Assembly (NCBI RefSeq): GCF_001641265.1
Contig: NW_020167521.1
Span: forward strand, 372,001-436,000
Reading direction: 5' to 3'
Source of the DNA: Pseudogymnoascus destructans
Lineage: Eukaryota > Ascomycota > Leotiomycetes > Thelebolales > Thelebolaceae
Length of the DNA: 64,000 nt
Made by a program: the position numbers and the translations under genes. Positions 62,201-64,000 of this stretch are shown here, piece by piece (the first letter of the stretch is position 1; the number at the start of each line of letters is the position of its first letter). Under the pieces are notes generated by a model. That model was not told the origin of the DNA and made no database searches. It worked only from the letters and a program-made list of their open reading frames with translations.

Positions 62201-64000
62201 TGTAACGCTGACTTCTAAACGATAGAAGACACAGAGGTTTCTTGCGTAAGGTTGACTTGACAGAGGAGGCAGGGGATTAGACACAAAGGCTTTCCAAGTA
62301 ACACGTTACAGTATTGTAAAGAATACTATATTGAGTTGAGCACGAAGCTCCTATCTCAGGAAATACTATCTACTTATATAGTGGTGTTGTGCCAAAGGGA
62401 TATCTGTAATGGTGGGTGCACCAGATGTGAGAATCTAGCCACCCAAGGAAGGGATGATTTTACTAAGACAACACACTGTCTTAGAAAAAGAGCCAAAGGG
62501 TCGTAGCTTAGACTATTCCACAACGCAGCAATCAAGTGTATGATGTAGTGGAGTGGTTTAGACAAGTTGTACAAATGTTGAGTCTGAGAACTCAGGGATA
62601 AGTCAGAGATTAGCACCTCACTGACTTTTCAGAAACAAGGAGTAACAAGATCAATGCTTGGAAGCTTGGAAAAGACATGGAAGTATGTGATAGTCGATTT
62701 ACTGTATTGTCTGCTTGCCCTTTCTTAAGGAAAGGGCAATCCTATTTATGCTAAAGGAGTGTAGTTCTCTAATTTTCCAAGACTTTCCATGACTAACCAG
62801 GCTTGGTAACTGTAGTCAATGTAAGAGAATCCCATAGAATCATCTCCTAGGTTCCTAGCCTATAGGAAGTGAAAGGAGGTCCAAGGTAAGAGTACCCCTA
62901 TAGACAGATTATGTCATAACTTAACCAATCTTGTAGGTAACTAAGGACCGATGATATGTAATGAATCATAGAGGGTTGTAGAAGCTTTTGGAGCTATCGT
63001 TCATGTTCCTAGGCCTCTAGTTGATAGAGATATGTCATGTGTAGTATTAGCCCAGTAACTAAGGAGTGATGTCATGTAATGAATCATAGAGGGTTGTAGA
63101 GATATGCTATGTGGTCATATCGGCCCAGTAACTAAGGAGAAATGACGTGTAATGAATCATAGAGGGTTATAGCAATCGTTGAGTAGTATTGCTCTTGTTG
63201 TTGGTGTGACAAGCCAAAATATGTATAGTGACTTGTAGGTTTGAGGAGGAGATTTCTAAGTTTGCTCTTGAGTTTGATAGCAAACTGAGTGCAACAAATG
63301 TTAGTTACCTACAAGATTGGTTAAGTTATGACATAATCTGTCTATAGGGGTACTCTGACCTTGGACCTCCTTTCACTTCCTATAGGCTAGGAACCTAGGA
63401 GATGATTCTATGGGATTCTCTTACATTGACTACAGTTACCAAGCCTGGTTAGTCATGGAAAGTCTTGGAAAATTAGAGAACTACACTCCTTTAGCATAAA
63501 TAGGATTGCCCTTTCCTTAAGAAAGGGCAAGCAGACAATACAGTAAATCGACTATCACATACTTCCATGTCTTTTCCAAGCTTCCAAGCATTGATCTTGT
63601 TACTCCTTGTTTCTGAAAAGTCAGTGAGGTGCTAATCTCTGACTTATCCCTGAGTTCTCAGACTCAACATTTGTACAACTTGTCTAAACCACTCCACTAC
63701 ATCATACACTTGATTGCTGCGTTGTGGAATAGTCTAAGCTACGACCCTTTGGCTCTTTTTCTAAGACAGTGTGTTGTCTTAGTAAAATCATCCCTTCCTT
63801 GGGTGGCTAGATTCTCACATCTGGTGCACCCACCATTACAGATATCCCTTTGGCACAACACCACTATATAAGTAGATAGTATTTCCTTAGATAGGAGCTT
63901 CGTGCTCAACTCAATATAGTATTCTTTATAACGTGTTACTTAGAAATCCTTTGTGTCTAATCCCCTACCTCCTCTGTCAAGTCAACCTTACGCAAGAAAC
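62201..64000. repeat. Palindromised gypsy-family LTR, split by insertion
   Basis: Left arm 62201-62404 (TGTAACGCTGAC... to CCAAAGGGATATC) and right arm 63841-64000 (GATATCCCTTTGG... onward, running off the window) are inverted copies of the gypsy LTR 5' part. They meet at the palindrome CCAAAGGGATATCCCTTTGG, which is interrupted by the family X insert at 62405-63840. Confidence 0.8.
62405..63840. repeat. Inverted pair of family X LTR sequences
   Basis: Begins TGTAATGGTGGGTGCACC (complement of the X LTR end) and ends with CACCCACCATTACA (the same end, forward). About 540-bp arms (62405-62945 and 63302-63840) surround further inverted X sequence with a duplicated segment near 63050-63170. GATATC flanks both sides. 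It behaves as one inserted unit with two identical outer ends. Confidence 0.82.

Overview
The window reads as nuclear DNA of a filamentous ascomycete (Pezizomycotina). Protein-coding genes carry short GT-AG introns (48-215 nt), the families are typical of that group (Ctf4/Mcl1, Ypt1, a Zn2Cys6 regulator, AmdS-type amidase, HET-domain protein, 26-residue copper metallothionein), and the mobile elements are fungal gypsy, pogo/Fot-like, hAT and Tad-like families. The class cannot be fixed from the sequence alone.

Layout. 1-7.3 kb is a gene-dense island: a partial WD40 gene (-), a divergent Ctf4-like replisome gene (+), the Rab GTPase ypt1 (-) and a predicted mitochondrial protein (+). 7.7-12.9 kb is one composite transposon: a decayed pogo-type element with 46-bp inverted repeats and a TA duplication, into which a 2.6-kb hAT element inserted (8-bp duplication GGGATAGG). 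13.4-15.8 kb holds a Zn2Cys6 regulator. 17-20.1 kb is decayed transposon plus G-rich telomere-like repeats and minisatellites. 20.7-21.8 kb is an adenine deaminase, followed by a broken SRPK-like kinase. 23-52 kb is a nested repeat block (at least four LTR families, mostly solo LTRs with 5-bp duplications, Tad-like LINE relics, three pogo-like elements and two gypsy copies). Inside it sit a small intact metallothionein gene (29.0 kb) and a sugar-transporter relic (32.5 kb). 52.2-59 kb is a second gene island: amidase, a 768-bp transposon with a 9-bp target duplication, a HET pseudogene and the mitochondrial phosphate carrier. 59.7-64 kb returns to repeats: a miniature LTR element, a LINE relic and a giant nested palindrome built from LTRs.

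Most striking is the gypsy element at 41974-48971. Its two 475-bp LTRs appear identical, it has an AGTAG duplication, and gag and pol are separated by a canonical A_AAA_AAC slippery heptamer directly before the gag stop. An open reading frame on the opposite strand, next to the 3' LTR, encodes a protein with exact Zn2Cys6-like cysteine spacing and a predicted coiled coil. Pol carries a single-base deletion.

The host genes are housekeeping or accessory and show no shared pathway. Decay in the repeats is dominated by C-to-T/G-to-A changes, often at CpG, which points to methylation-linked or RIP-like mutation of repeats while the gene islands stay intact.
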